From Owenia fusiformis (taxonomy: Eukaryota; Annelida; Polychaeta; Sabellida; Oweniidae), in the NCBI GenBank assembly GCA_903813345.2, contig CAIIXF020000006.1, forward strand, positions 11,228,348-11,292,347: 64,000 nucleotides of DNA. The letters run 5' to 3'. Shown here one piece after another: positions 1-13,822 of the stretch (within the stretch, counting starts at the first letter, position 1; each line of letters starts with the position of its first letter). The notes beneath the pieces were generated by a model. It was not told the DNA's origin, made no database searches, and saw nothing but the letters and a program-made list of their open reading frames with translations. The translations under genes and the position numbers were made by a program.

Positions 1-1055
1 CACTAACATACCTGAAGCATCCTCACCAAGGGTCACAACTCCAAGGAAGGTATGTGTATCTTCAATTTTTAGAATTTCGCTCCCTCCCCCTCTTGCTATC
101 TCTTGTACCTAATATCAATGTGGTAACACAAACATGCATGAAACATCCTCACCCAGGGTCACAACTCCAAGGAAGGTATGTGTATCTTCAATTTTTAGAA
201 TTTCTCTCCCTCCCCCTCTTGCTATCTCTTGTACCTAATATCAATGTGGTAACACAAACATGCATGAAACATCCTCACCCAGGGTCACAACTCCAAGGAA
301 GGTATGTGTATCTTCAATTTTTAGAATTTCTCTCCCTCCCCCTCTTGCTATCTCTTGTACCTAATATCAATGTGGTAACACAAACATGCATGAAGCATCC
401 TCACCAAGGGTCACAACTCCAAGGAAGGTATGTGTATCTTTGATATTTAGAATTTCTCTCCCTCCCCCTCTTGCTATCTCTTGTACCTAATATCAATGTG
501 GTAACACACACATGCATGAAGCATCCTCACCAAGGGTCACAACTCCAAGGAAGGTATGTGTATCTTTGATATTTAGAATTTCTCTCCCTCCCCTTCTTGC
601 TATCTCTTGTACCTAATATCAATGTGGTAACACAAACATGCATGAAGCATCCTCACCCAGGTTCACAACTCAAAGGAAGGTATGTGTATCTTCAATTTTT
701 AGAATTTCTCTCCCTCCCCCTCTTGCTATCTCTTGTACCTATTATCAATGTGGTAACACAAACATGCATGAAGCATCCTCACCAAGGGTCACAACTCCAA
801 GGAAGGTATGTGTATCTTTAATATTTAGAATTTCTCTCCCTCCCCCTCTTGCTATCTCTTGTACCTAATATCAATATGGTAACACAAACATGCATGAAGC
901 ATCCTCACCAAGGGTCACAACTCCAAGGAAGGTATGTGTATCTTTGATATTTAGAATTTCTCTCCCTCCCCCTCTTGCTATCTCTTGTACCTAATATCAA
1001 TGTGGTAACACAAACATGCATGAAACATCCTCACCCAGGGTCACCATTCCTAAGG
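1..1055. repeat. 126-bp tandem repeat (minisatellite), about 8.4 copies, cut by the window edge
   Basis: The anchor GGAAGGTATGTGTATC recurs with its GGTATG at 49, 175, 301, 427, 553, 679, 805 and 931, always 126 bp apart, with only scattered substitutions between copies. Because 126 is 42 codons, two forward frames stay open over several copies; these ORFs look like repeat artefacts rather than genes. Each unit carries an AAGGTATGTG stretch resembling a 5' splice site and a TTTTTAG/ATTTAG stretch resembling a 3' splice site, only about 25 bp apart. The array degenerates at about 1045-1055. Whether it lies in an upstream WDR47 intron or is intergenic cannot be seen. Confidence 0.95.
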
Positions 1056-1070
1056 TATGTATAGGGTGAA

Positions 1071-1305
1071 GGGGTATAACGTCGACACCATTTTGGGGGA
1101 ACTTCGACATATGGGGTAGCTTCGACACCTTGTTGTTTATTTGCTCTAATTTCTGATAGTAGGGGGAAGCCATGTTTTTTCTCGCATGGATTGAGATATC
1201 GCAAAATTTTATTTTTCCAGAAATCAAACATGGCCGGAAACGGAAATTCTAAATTCTAATAAGTAAGTGTCAAAGTTTCCCCATTTCTCATGTCGACATT
1301 ACCCC
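1071..1305. mobile_element. Possible MITE with imperfect terminal inverted repeats
   Basis: The left end, GGGGTATAACGTCGACACC, pairs with the reverse complement of the right end, GTCGACATTACCCC; similarity continues inward for about 40 bp (GGGGGAACTTCGACA against GGGGAAACTTTGACA). The interior has no coding potential. No clear target-site duplication was found, so the exact ends are approximate. Confidence 0.4.
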
Positions 1306-2523
1306 ACACATAGATGTTACACCCCTTGGCCCTACTACAGTATACAAGAATCAAAACTTAACTAAAACAATACTTTCAAAATACAAAATAAAGTCCATAA
1401 ACAGCTGGTGTTGCAGGTGATTTTGTAACACCTTATAACCATTTAAGAAAAGATAAATGCATAATCTCTACTGACTTTATATTACATGTATGTTTTTCAT
1501 TGATCCACACCTGTGGGAAATGATGTAGAAATGTCTAAATTCATTAAAATCGAATAAGGGGACATCTATTTTGATAAAATCAAAAAAAAAGTATTTTCAT
1601 TAAATGGTGACTCTTGGCATTCAAGGATTTTTCCCATCAACTCATCTTAATTTTTTGTTATACCTGTTAAAACATATCAAAAATAGAGTAGAGTAGTAGT
1701 AGTATAGAGTAGTAAAAATAGTTCATTTAAAATGATACTGTATAAGCTTATATTCACCTCTACTGTAAAAAACATCTGCCTTTGAACCGTATGTTGTGGT
1801 TCATGAGACAAGGCAACATATGTATCATTTACAGTTAAGTTTCATCTCAGAATGACATTTCTCAGTTAGAACTCATCGTGTATACAGTGTCACCATGACC
1901 TCCACATCCTGTTATCATGTATTTTGATGTCATATATACTCAAACTATTGAAAATAGAAAGTTGTCAGAAATAGATTTTGAATATGCCACTTTGGAAACT
2001 GTAGCCATGGATACATAAACAGAAGTGTAAAATCGATAAAATAGCCACTTTAGACATTCAGCTACATGGAATTGCATTGTTGGAAGTCTCACAAGTACAC
2101 TGCAAGGAAATTAAAGGGAAATTATTGGATTGATATTTGTTGTGATAGATTTTCACTTGTTCACAATGGGCTTGTTGACTAGGATCCAAAAAGCTAATAA
2201 GTTTTCTTCGCTTCGTTAGCTCACTTTTACTTCTGTCCATATAAACATCTGAGTGATTGATGCATGATATCAATTACATACAGATGTTTGACATGTTCAT
2301 AGATTTTTCAAGTAATTACTCAATGTACCTTTAATGCAAGTGAAATCAAAACATTTCTAATTGTTGATTGAATTGAAATTAATTTTACATGTATTTCACA
2401 ACATATGTACTAGTATATAGATGCTATCCTTGAAATTGACAATTACTCGACAATTTAATTAAATTATTAAAACATACATAAATCAATTTATGATTGATGA
2501 TACTCATATAACTTGTATGATCA
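1306..2523. other. Non-coding stretch upstream of a candidate WDR47 exon
   Basis: AT-rich sequence with stop codons in all frames and no exon I can support. It holds a short GTAGAGTAGTAGTAG microsatellite-like run near 1686-1710. It is probably an intron of WDR47, because the N-terminal LisH/CTLH exons of that gene are not in the window and must lie further upstream. Confidence 0.5.
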
Positions 2524-2532
2524 GATAGCAGT

Positions 2533-3495
2533 ATGATGGAAGTAAACAAGGAAGAACCCAAAAAATCAGTTGATGATAATACAAAATATCAAAGGCAAAA
2601 TCCAAAGAGAGACAAAAATTTGATGGATGCTCAAAATGAAAAAATAGTAATATTCAACAATGTAGAGATAGTTAACTATATTGATGTGATTGCAAAATTC
2701 AGTAGTTCAGTTGATACAAATGAAAATGAAATTAAAGAAGACAATGATGATGAAGACATTAACGGTAATAATAAAGGTGGGGATACCATCAAGCAGGATA
2801 TGAAACCAAGTTATGAAGATGGAGCTCTATCCATCAAGCGGCCAAATGTTGATGATAGTGTATTGAATGATGAGTATGAAGCTGAAAATGAAGACAAACA
2901 ATTTTTAGTTAACGGTAATATTGTTAATGAAGAGAACGAAGAGGGACATGACAGCAATTATACTGTAGGTGATGGTGATGGCATTGCCATTAAAAAGCAT
3001 GACATTTTACCTCTCAAACGAGATGCAGAAGTTGATACCACTTTAAATAAAAAAGACAAAGTTTTGCACTCCAAAATACATAAGATTGATAATCATAACA
3101 TCCTAAACAAAAAAGACAAAAATTTGAATGTCCTCAGTCAGATGGTTGTTGATAGTCCATGTGCCATTGCTAATGAGAAAGGCAATGTTTTGAGCCTTAA
3201 ACAGAATAAAGCTGAAAGTGGTGGCATTGATTTAAACAAAAACGACAAAGTGAATGCCCGCAAAGAGAATGTAATTGAATCTGACATTATCAAGAAAAAG
3301 CACAATGATGGACACATCAGAGAACAGAGCACCATTGATAAAAGACACAATGTCAATAGAAAGTCCAATGAGGGACAGGTGAACAAACAGAGTATTAAAA
3401 CAAATGGTCATTTGGCCAATGGAAATGAGGGAGACCCTGATGAAGATGAAGATCTCTTGAAACATTGTGACAGATGTTGGATACTCTCAGAAAAG
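2533..3495 (+). CDS. WDR47: Candidate WDR47 exon: acidic, lysine-rich disordered region
   Basis: The open frame of 321 codons ends at AAAAG|GTAAT, a plausible donor at 3496, in phase 0. This matches the phase-0 start of the next candidate exon at 6954 or 6978. The upstream side shows TATGATCAG and GATAGCAG acceptor-like sites at about 2523-2531, so the ATG at 2533 may be internal to an exon. The product is low-complexity and hydrophilic: D/E clusters (NDDEDINGN, DEDEDLL) alternate with NKKDK-like basic runs. The only ordered-looking patch is a C-terminal HCDRCW motif. I recognise no domain. Assignment to WDR47 rests on strand, phase and position only; it could be a separate small gene or an alternative first exon. 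Confidence 0.45.
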
Positions 3496-3497
3496 GT

Positions 3498-3605
3498 AAT
3501 TTGGAATATACAAATTTTACTTAAAATTTGGAATATACAAATTTTACTTAAAATTTGGAATATACAAATTTTACTTAAAATTTGGAATATACAAATTTTA
3601 CTTAA
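3498..3605. repeat. 27-bp tandem repeat, 4 copies, just inside the intron
   Basis: Four near-identical copies of a 27-bp unit (core TTTGGAATATACAAATTTT) begin two bases after the candidate donor at 3496. They extend the reading frame artificially, so the apparent C-terminal repeats WNIQILLKI are intronic read-through, not protein. Confidence 0.85.
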
Positions 3606-6600
3606 AATGTGCAACACAGTAAGAGGTTTCAGCCTTCAATCAGTTTCTTATCTGACATTCTTCGCAAGGCAAATATGGTTTGAGTATCAGATTGAAACAA
3701 CTTGGACATTCTTAGATTTCAATCATTCTACTAAAACCTGAATGAGTAAATATGGTTAGGAAAATCTTTCTAGTCTGCCATGGGCCTTTGGGAAATGTCA
3801 TAAAAGTAACAATCAATAACTGCTGTATTACCTTTCTTGTGAAATCGGGTCAAATTAGATATATGTAACCTTCATCAATTGCCCTTACAGCATTCTCACT
3901 GAAAGAACTTGAGAGTAGGTTACATTACAACTGTCCAATCAATTTTTGGATTAATCTCTTAACAAAAACTGTCCATCCAAGTTCATTAATACAAATTGCA
4001 ACTGGAATATATAATAGATGGAGTTGCCATTTTGTAAATGGTCATGGTTTCTTTGAAATCTTACTTTTTCTTAAGTTATTTTTCATTGTTAGATACAACA
4101 TATTAGTTTTTATGGTATATGTCACTAAATGTCTAAATAGTAACAAGATGGGTGGGATTCTTAGGATTGTAAGGCTATGAAGGTTATCTTGCCTTTGGTC
4201 TCTCCTGTCTTCTATACATTATGAAAATATATTACACCTTTCATTTCTGAGTATTTGTCATGATATTTTTATCAGTACTATATTCAGTTTTCGGCATTAT
4301 GCTTATTGTAAGTCATTCAATATAAAATAAATATTATCTGAACAATTATGCAAAAAAAACATTTTTAGGAACTTAACATTTTGAAAGATAATATTTGAAA
4401 CATATTCAAATACCATTTACTTATCTTATAATACCTGAGGGTGTAATTTCACCCAAGCAAAACAATTTATCAACAATCTCAATATTCTTTATATTTATTT
4501 CATTTTGGAGAGCTATTGTACATATTGTACATCTACAATGTCTAAGAGTAAGTAAGTTATTATTAATGCTCACTGACATTGTTTCATATGAGGATAAGGG
4601 ATCTTTTGTTAAAGTTGGAGGCAATATCTAAAACATATTTACATTAGCCCTCGTGATATTTCACATACTTTGCATTTTCAAAGTATTAAATCAGGGCATG
4701 TCACTTTTTTTTCTTTGAAAGTTGTAGTTATGCAGAACAACAAAACAGCAATGATGCTTCATCACGGATTTAGAATGAATCATATTCAAGAAATCAAATA
4801 TGTTTTTTGAAAATTTGATAAATTTCTAGTTAAAAAGAGCAGTGTATCCTTATAGAATTTCCTTTAGATCACAAGTTATAATATTTATCAAGCAAGTTTG
4901 TTCAAAGTGTGGCCTGACATGGTGCTTCATATTGACAAAGTGTTAAAGTGACGTCACATTACATAGTGCAACTATTCAAACTTACTGAAAATCCTCTTGG
5001 CATTTAGCTTGGAGATTAACAGAAACATCATTTCGAGTCTAGCTTTGAGAAGTGTATTGCATTATACATGTTATATGCTGATGAATAGTTCAATTCAGAG
5101 AGAGATGGAATATGTCTAACTATGAATAGGTTGTCTGGATCTAAGTGTTGGAATTACACAGAAAATAATTGATGCTACCATAAGTGTACAGAATCTTTAC
5201 ATCTTTATTTAGCAAATTACAGTATATTGCTTTATATTATAGAGGAATAAAGGAGGAAGAATTGAACGATTGGAATAAAAGCAGCGTCAGAATGTCAAAT
5301 TATTGAAATTAATGGGATTTTAAATTATTGATGTCAAATATACTGTACCAAATATTCAGATAGTAGAATACTTAAACATTAAGACCTAATTTTCTCTTTA
5401 TATGGTTGCATTTATTGTTATGACTGATGCGAATATAATTGTTTTGAAATAAATCAAGGTTAGTTCATGCTTTTCTGCCAAAAGTTATAATTGAAGTTGA
5501 CATTTGATTTTGACGTTGAAAGGGTTTGGAATGGTCCACCCGCTGATGCACAATGCATACTGTGAAGTATAACATTAGAATTAAATTCAGTTTATTTCAC
5601 TTTTGTGTTTTTGTCTTAATGTATCAGGTTATTTTAGGTGCATAGATATCCCCTTCAAAAATTTAGATGTGATAAGACATATTCTAGGACACTTTTTGCC
5701 ACAGGATAAAACACTTAGTGTATAAATGCCAAAATGCTAAAGATGTTGCAGCCAAATCATCTAATGCTCAATGACATATTTTGAAACTCGCGACTTAGCT
5801 GTCCATCAAATGTTCACAGGGTGTTTCGATAGAAATGATGAGTCACAAATTATGGTGAATATTATTGTATTTCATATTGAATTTGATGAGAGATGAAAAT
5901 GTTCCATTAATGTTTCATCAATTAATCTTCCCAAATATTTTTTCTTCAACAACACCCTTTAAAGATATAAAGAAAGATTGTAATTTCTTATCAAATTACT
6001 TTGAACTTTGTGATATGTTATTGTCCGAAGTTAATGAAAGAAATTAACACAATATTTTGAGTGATTGCCTATAAGACGAGGTGGTCAAGTATAGCATGTG
6101 TTACAGTTCATACATTAAAGGGATCTTCTCAAAGTATATAATACACATGTAGCAGATTTGCTATAATTGTTATGTAGTTAAGGGTTGGTTTTTGATGTTT
6201 TGCCTGTTTTGTATCTGAACTCAAGAAAATGTATAATGAAATGTTGTCAAATTTTTTAATCTGATTAGATTTTATGGGTTTACTCGTATTTACTCATCCC
6301 CTACCTTTTTGAGTGGTCATGTATGACATTGAAAATATCTACAAATGTTCATGATAAAGATAAAATGTTTTATTGACTTGGTTGGATTTGAAGTTTACAA
6401 AATAACATAAACTTGAATTGGATTTGAAAGATCTTGAACAAGAAACACAAATAAATAGATTTATGGTTCAATATAAGCAAAAAAGCTATTTATTTTCTAC
6501 GCAAACATAGTTATCTACAAAAACATACATTCACGAAATATTTGATAACATGCAGTATTGAAAGGAACCTGAGTTTATAAAAAACAAGAATAAACATTAA

Positions 6601-6953
6601 ACATCAACAGTGTTCTTGAACCATATAATTATTTATGAAATATATTTTGTGCGTGTAGGTATTAGAATAGGAGATCTACTGGTAGATAGAAATTACCTAT
6701 GGACAAAAGATAGATGTTAGAGCCTGCAAAAAATTATCATGCATAAAATGCATTAAGAAGGTCAAATTAATTTCAAATAGCAAAAGTTGTAAACTCTGAC
6801 ACTTTATTTTAGACATTATAAAACATTTGTGAATTAAAACTCAAGTTCTACTGATTTAAAGATGTTTCCATGAAATATTAAGGATTAAAATACTGCTACA
6901 CTTGGTGTATCATTGGATATATTTCTATTAAGTCTTGGGATTATAATATCAAG
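3606..6953. other. Probable WDR47 intron, no supported exon
   Basis: About 3.3 kb of AT-rich sequence. Small open frames at 4395-4631 and 5865-6047 lack splice context and resemble no family I know. I see no RNA gene, TIR element or strong tandem repeat here. Confidence 0.5.
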
Positions 6954-7652
6954 ATGGATAAATTAAGTGATCTGCAGATTTCACCATCCAGGAAGGACAA
7001 TTCAGTGTCTGAACATTCTACATTACTTGAAAGGGAATCGAAATCACCAAATGGAGAAGCCCAACTTAGGCAACTTTCATCTGATTCTAAACTTGGCATG
7101 ACAGATACACATAAGATAAAAGCCAAAACTTCAAATCATCTGACTTTGCCAGGAGCAATGTCATTATCTCATGTTTCATCAAAAGAGGAGCATTTTAGTG
7201 AAACAAATCATGATGCTTATTCAAAAGGAGACCACATAAATCCATCAGCACCTATAATAAGTCCCACAAATCTTAGACCCAATAAACCCAGAAAGGAACT
7301 CTCAAGTCCCACAAATCTTAGACCTCATTCACCAAGAAAGGTACCCTCATCAAGTCCCACAAATCATAGACCCCATTCAGCAAGAAAAGAACTCTCAAGT
7401 CCCATAAATCTTAGACCTCATTCACCAAGAAAGGAACCCTCAAGTCCCACAAATCTTAGACCCCATTCACCAAGAAATGAACCCTTAAGTCCCATAAGCC
7501 CTAGGTCTCCTACATGTACTTCTCCAAAAAGAGAGCCCCGAAGTCCTAAAAGTCCCAAGGGTCCAGTTTCACCACGCAGGTCCAATTGTCCAATACATGG
7601 ACATAAAGGATCAACTTTTTTCATGCATGACTTCACACCTGAAAGTCCACAG
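6954..7652 (+). CDS. WDR47: WDR47 exon: serine/proline-rich basic linker before the WD40 domain
   Basis: A 233-codon open exon ends at CCACAG|GTAATG in phase 0, matching the next exon at 7965 (PESPQ joined to IQSGG). The start is either 6954, after ATATCAAG, or 6978, after GATCTGCAG; the second is the stronger acceptor and both keep frame. The product is disordered and basic. It contains about five imperfect copies of a 14-16 residue unit built on SPTNLRPHSPRKE, then SPK/SPR-rich sequence, and ends with HGHKGSTFFMHDFTPESPQ. Such S/T-P, arginine-rich stretches are typical of microtubule-binding linkers and are potential CDK/MAPK sites; this is inference. WDR47 (nemitin) is a microtubule-associated neuronal protein in vertebrates. 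Confidence 0.75.
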
Positions 7653-7841
7653 GTAATGTCCACAAATAACTAGATACATTCTGCTATATTTCTTTATAGG
7701 AAATTATGAGACATAATGTTTTTGCTTTTTAAATTTAATACAAAGATTATAAAACCTATACAATCATGTTACTATTGTAGAAAGAGGCAGGGGCTCACAC
7801 CACATTGATGTTTTGTAATTCCTCAATGGTATTTGTATTAA

Positions 7842-10769
<2,928 letters not shown>

Positions 10770-11697
10770 TGCTGTACACATCATATAATGTAAAGTGAGA
10801 TTGTCACTCAATGATAGACAGTACAGTGAGATCTAACTGAATTAGAACAGGCAGTAAAATGCAGATGCCATGTTTTACACAAAGAAGTGCTTTAAGGGGC
10901 ATTCTTTGTGTTGCATGTGGTACTTTGTTTGACAATATACATATTGTACTTTTTGTGAAGATGTACAATAACACACTTATATACTTATGTACATGGACAC
11001 ACATGAAATATACAGTAGAACCTATTTAAACAGAACTGTACATGCTGGAAATAGCTGAATATGTGCACATTTGTTCGCATTTTGCTGGAAAAATAGTAGA
11101 TTCAAATATGGAACTGATTACATGTTTACATGACATGTTCACCCCATAGAGTTGTTCCCATACATTAGTTACACTGTACCCTACAGTATAATGTGGAATA
11201 AAATATCTAGATCACATCACAAACATGTTGAGAATAAGATAATTTGATGATTGTTCTGTTCTAAAATCATATGAGAAAGTACAGTGTAGACACATGTTAC
11301 AGTATCTGAGGACTGAGCTAGAACCCTCCCCAAGATCCCTGTATAAAAGCTACGCAAATCTTCAGAATTTCTTTTCAAATAACGGTTAATTCACTCATAA
11401 AGTTCCTTAGGCGTCTTACATCAAAGCTTGTTCTATTTATGTGTATGTATGATGCACAATATGTGAATATAATACACAATACAGTATAATACAGGAATGT
11501 ATTACATACCTAGTGAAGCATTTGTATGGAAGTCAATGGGAAAGTTAGCGAGCTATATCCACCGATATTGCCCGATTACCCCGATATAGCCCGCTTACCT
11601 CGTTTTGATATTAGATTTCTTTAATAACCATGATAATATCATGACGTCACGTCATTGATACAAAGTAACCATGGGAACAAAGGCATGTAATACATCA
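10770..11697. other. WDR47 3' UTR and flank with candidate poly(A) signal
   Basis: Non-coding sequence follows the WDR47 stop. AATAAA at 11197-11202 is a candidate poly(A) signal about 430 bp downstream of the stop; others occur further on. From about 11490 to 11690 the sequence becomes richer in GATAT/CCCG motifs and leads into a palindrome, and may be part of a larger unrecognised repeat. Confidence 0.4.
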
Positions 11698-11809
11698 GTT
11701 ATGTCACTATGACGTGAAATATGCCTTCGTTCTTGCCCAAATATAGAGCCTCCCAAGGTCGGCCTATATTGGGAGAACTCAGGCATATTTCACGTCATAG
11801 TGACATAAC
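11698..11809. repeat. 112-bp palindrome (foldback element)
   Basis: GTTATGTCACTATGACGTGA at the left is mirrored exactly by TCACGTCATAGTGACATAAC at the right. The inner parts (CCCAAATATA against TATATTGGG) also pair, so nearly the whole segment can fold into one hairpin. TGACGTGA resembles a half-CRE, but no regulatory role is shown. It is likely a small non-autonomous element. Confidence 0.8.
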
Positions 11810-11999
11810 CTCTAAATATTGCACATTATAAAGGGCATATTGATGACATATTCATATAATATCTAGTCTGATGTTGGTGTATATTGTGCAAATGTTGTTT
11901 GAACAATTACATGACAATGCAGTGCTCTCTCCTCATTGAAATCTGAGACACAGATGTATTTTGTTAAACAAAATGCTCATCAATGCACATAGATGTGCC

Positions 12000-13440
12000 T
12001 ACTAAAATTTTAGAATGAAAAATTCTAAAATGTTGCACAAAAAATTACAAAATCGTATAATGTTGCACAAAAAGTTCCAAAATACCAAAATGTTGCACTA
12101 AAATAACAAATCCTCCACACAAAAGTCCTGGGAAGAGCACTGCAATGCTAATGCTAGTACCTCAATCTAAATTTTGATTGGTCAAAGAGTGGTCAATAAT
12201 TTTGACAATGCATAGAATACAAATGCAGGAATGCAATACAAATTGGTGTAGCCTTGAGCTTGTATAACCTGATAACTTAGGATCTGTTCTATTGTAATAA
12301 TATAATATAAAGAGTAGTGTTTTTCCAGTTATGACTTCTTGAAGCTCTAGATTAGGCTTCTAAACAATGCCTTGTGTGACCAAACATGTTGACTGATTAA
12401 CTACAAAGACTGGCTGAAAAGATCGTTAACTGTGACCATTGTATGTAAATCACCAAATTATAAAAGCACTTCTCTATAATAATAATAATAGGGCCCTTTT
12501 GTGGCATGCATAATGTCGGTCACTTTGAATTAATTAAAGTACATGAAGTAATGTTTCTATTTAGCTGGCAGTGCAACTGTATATAATGTATATGCTTGGC
12601 TAAAATCTTGTAAAACTGCATGTATGTATGTATTTATAAAACAATATCATCTTAATTTATTTAATCTGCATAGAAGTATGAAATATGGTAAATGTATGAT
12701 ATGTTGAATTGAAATTTACAGGTCTTTATCTGATTTTTTATTATTGTATTGTAATTGTTTTTATGACATTGTTTTTTTTATAATTGTGATGTAAGGATCT
12801 ATTTTTATGTTATGTTTAAGTTAATGGATTAATGATTCACATCAATCTATTGCTAATATGGATTATTATTAATATTAACAAGAAGAATGGACAAAGATTG
12901 TATATTTATGAAGAATGGGTATTTTGTTAATATTAACAACAAGAAGAATGGCCATGAATTGTTTATACGAAGAATGGGCATTTTGTTAATATTAAAAGAA
13001 TGGACATCGATTGTTTATAAAAACATGAAGAATGGGCATTCTGTTAATATTAAGAAGAATTGACATAGATTGTTATGAAGAATGGGCATTTTTTCATTAT
13101 TTAAAAGAAGAATGGACATAGACTGTTTATGCATACATGAAGAATGGGCATTGTTCGTAGTAACAAGAAGAATGTAATGGATTGTTAAACATACATGGAG
13201 AATGGACATTGATAGTATTAATATGAATGTTTATACATAGCGTTTGATTAATGGAGATTGTTAATTCATATATTAAGAAGGGGAATGGACACAGATTGTT
13301 TATACATACATGAAGAATGGGCATTCTGGTAATATTAACAAGAAGAATGAAATAGGTTGTTTATACAGTATGAAGAATGGACAAGGTATGGAGTTCATAA
13401 TAACAAAAAGAATGGACATAGATTTTTTCTATAGACCCAG
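12000..13440. repeat. Two degenerate tandem-repeat tracts between WDR47 and PKN
   Basis: At 12005-12110 an AAAATGTTGCAC(A/T)AAAA motif recurs three times. At about 12880-13430 roughly eight diverged copies of a 60-85 bp unit repeat around AAGAAGAATGGACATAGATT, TTTATACATACATG and AAGAATGGGCATT. An ATA-type microsatellite lies near 12478-12491. None of these encodes a credible protein; short minus-strand frames here come from the repeat. Confidence 0.7.
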
Positions 13441-13627
13441 AGTTACTGTGAGGTTCAGATATATAATTGTCTCTTTAATAGAATAAAATTGTCAATAAAT
13501 TATTGTTCCTTCTTGAACTCAATTGTAATCTAGAATATTGTTCTGTTTTTTATGTCAATACCACATTTATCAGCAATCAGCATCTGTAACAACCCTTACA
13601 CTTTTGTTACCATTTGTTTTTCTTCAA

Positions 13628-13822
13628 ACTTGTTCCATTCAAAGCATAACAAAATTGCCTTTTCTGTTGGTACATTGCGTTATAGTAGAGTCCCTCGTTT
13701 TATCAGCGTTTTGGTCCCCAGCTGTGAGAAGCCCTTCTCACAGTTATGGACCCAAATGCCGCTGAAAGTAGAGACTCTGTATAACAGAAAGGCAATTTTG
13801 TTATGCTTTGAATGGAACAAGT
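13628..13822. mobile_element. 195-bp near-complete palindrome (foldback MITE)
   Basis: The left end, ACTTGTTCCATTCAAAGC, is the exact reverse complement of the right end, GCTTTGAATGGAACAAGT. Pairing continues inward through ATAACAAAATTGCC, TTATA/TATAA, GAGTC and CTGTGAGAAG, with few mismatches, to a small loop near 13725. The whole would form one hairpin if transcribed. No transposase and no clear target duplication are seen. Confidence 0.8.

Noticed and set aside
54-868. ORFs of 74-129 codons at the left edge
   Set aside because: Produced by the 126-bp (42-codon) tandem repeat.
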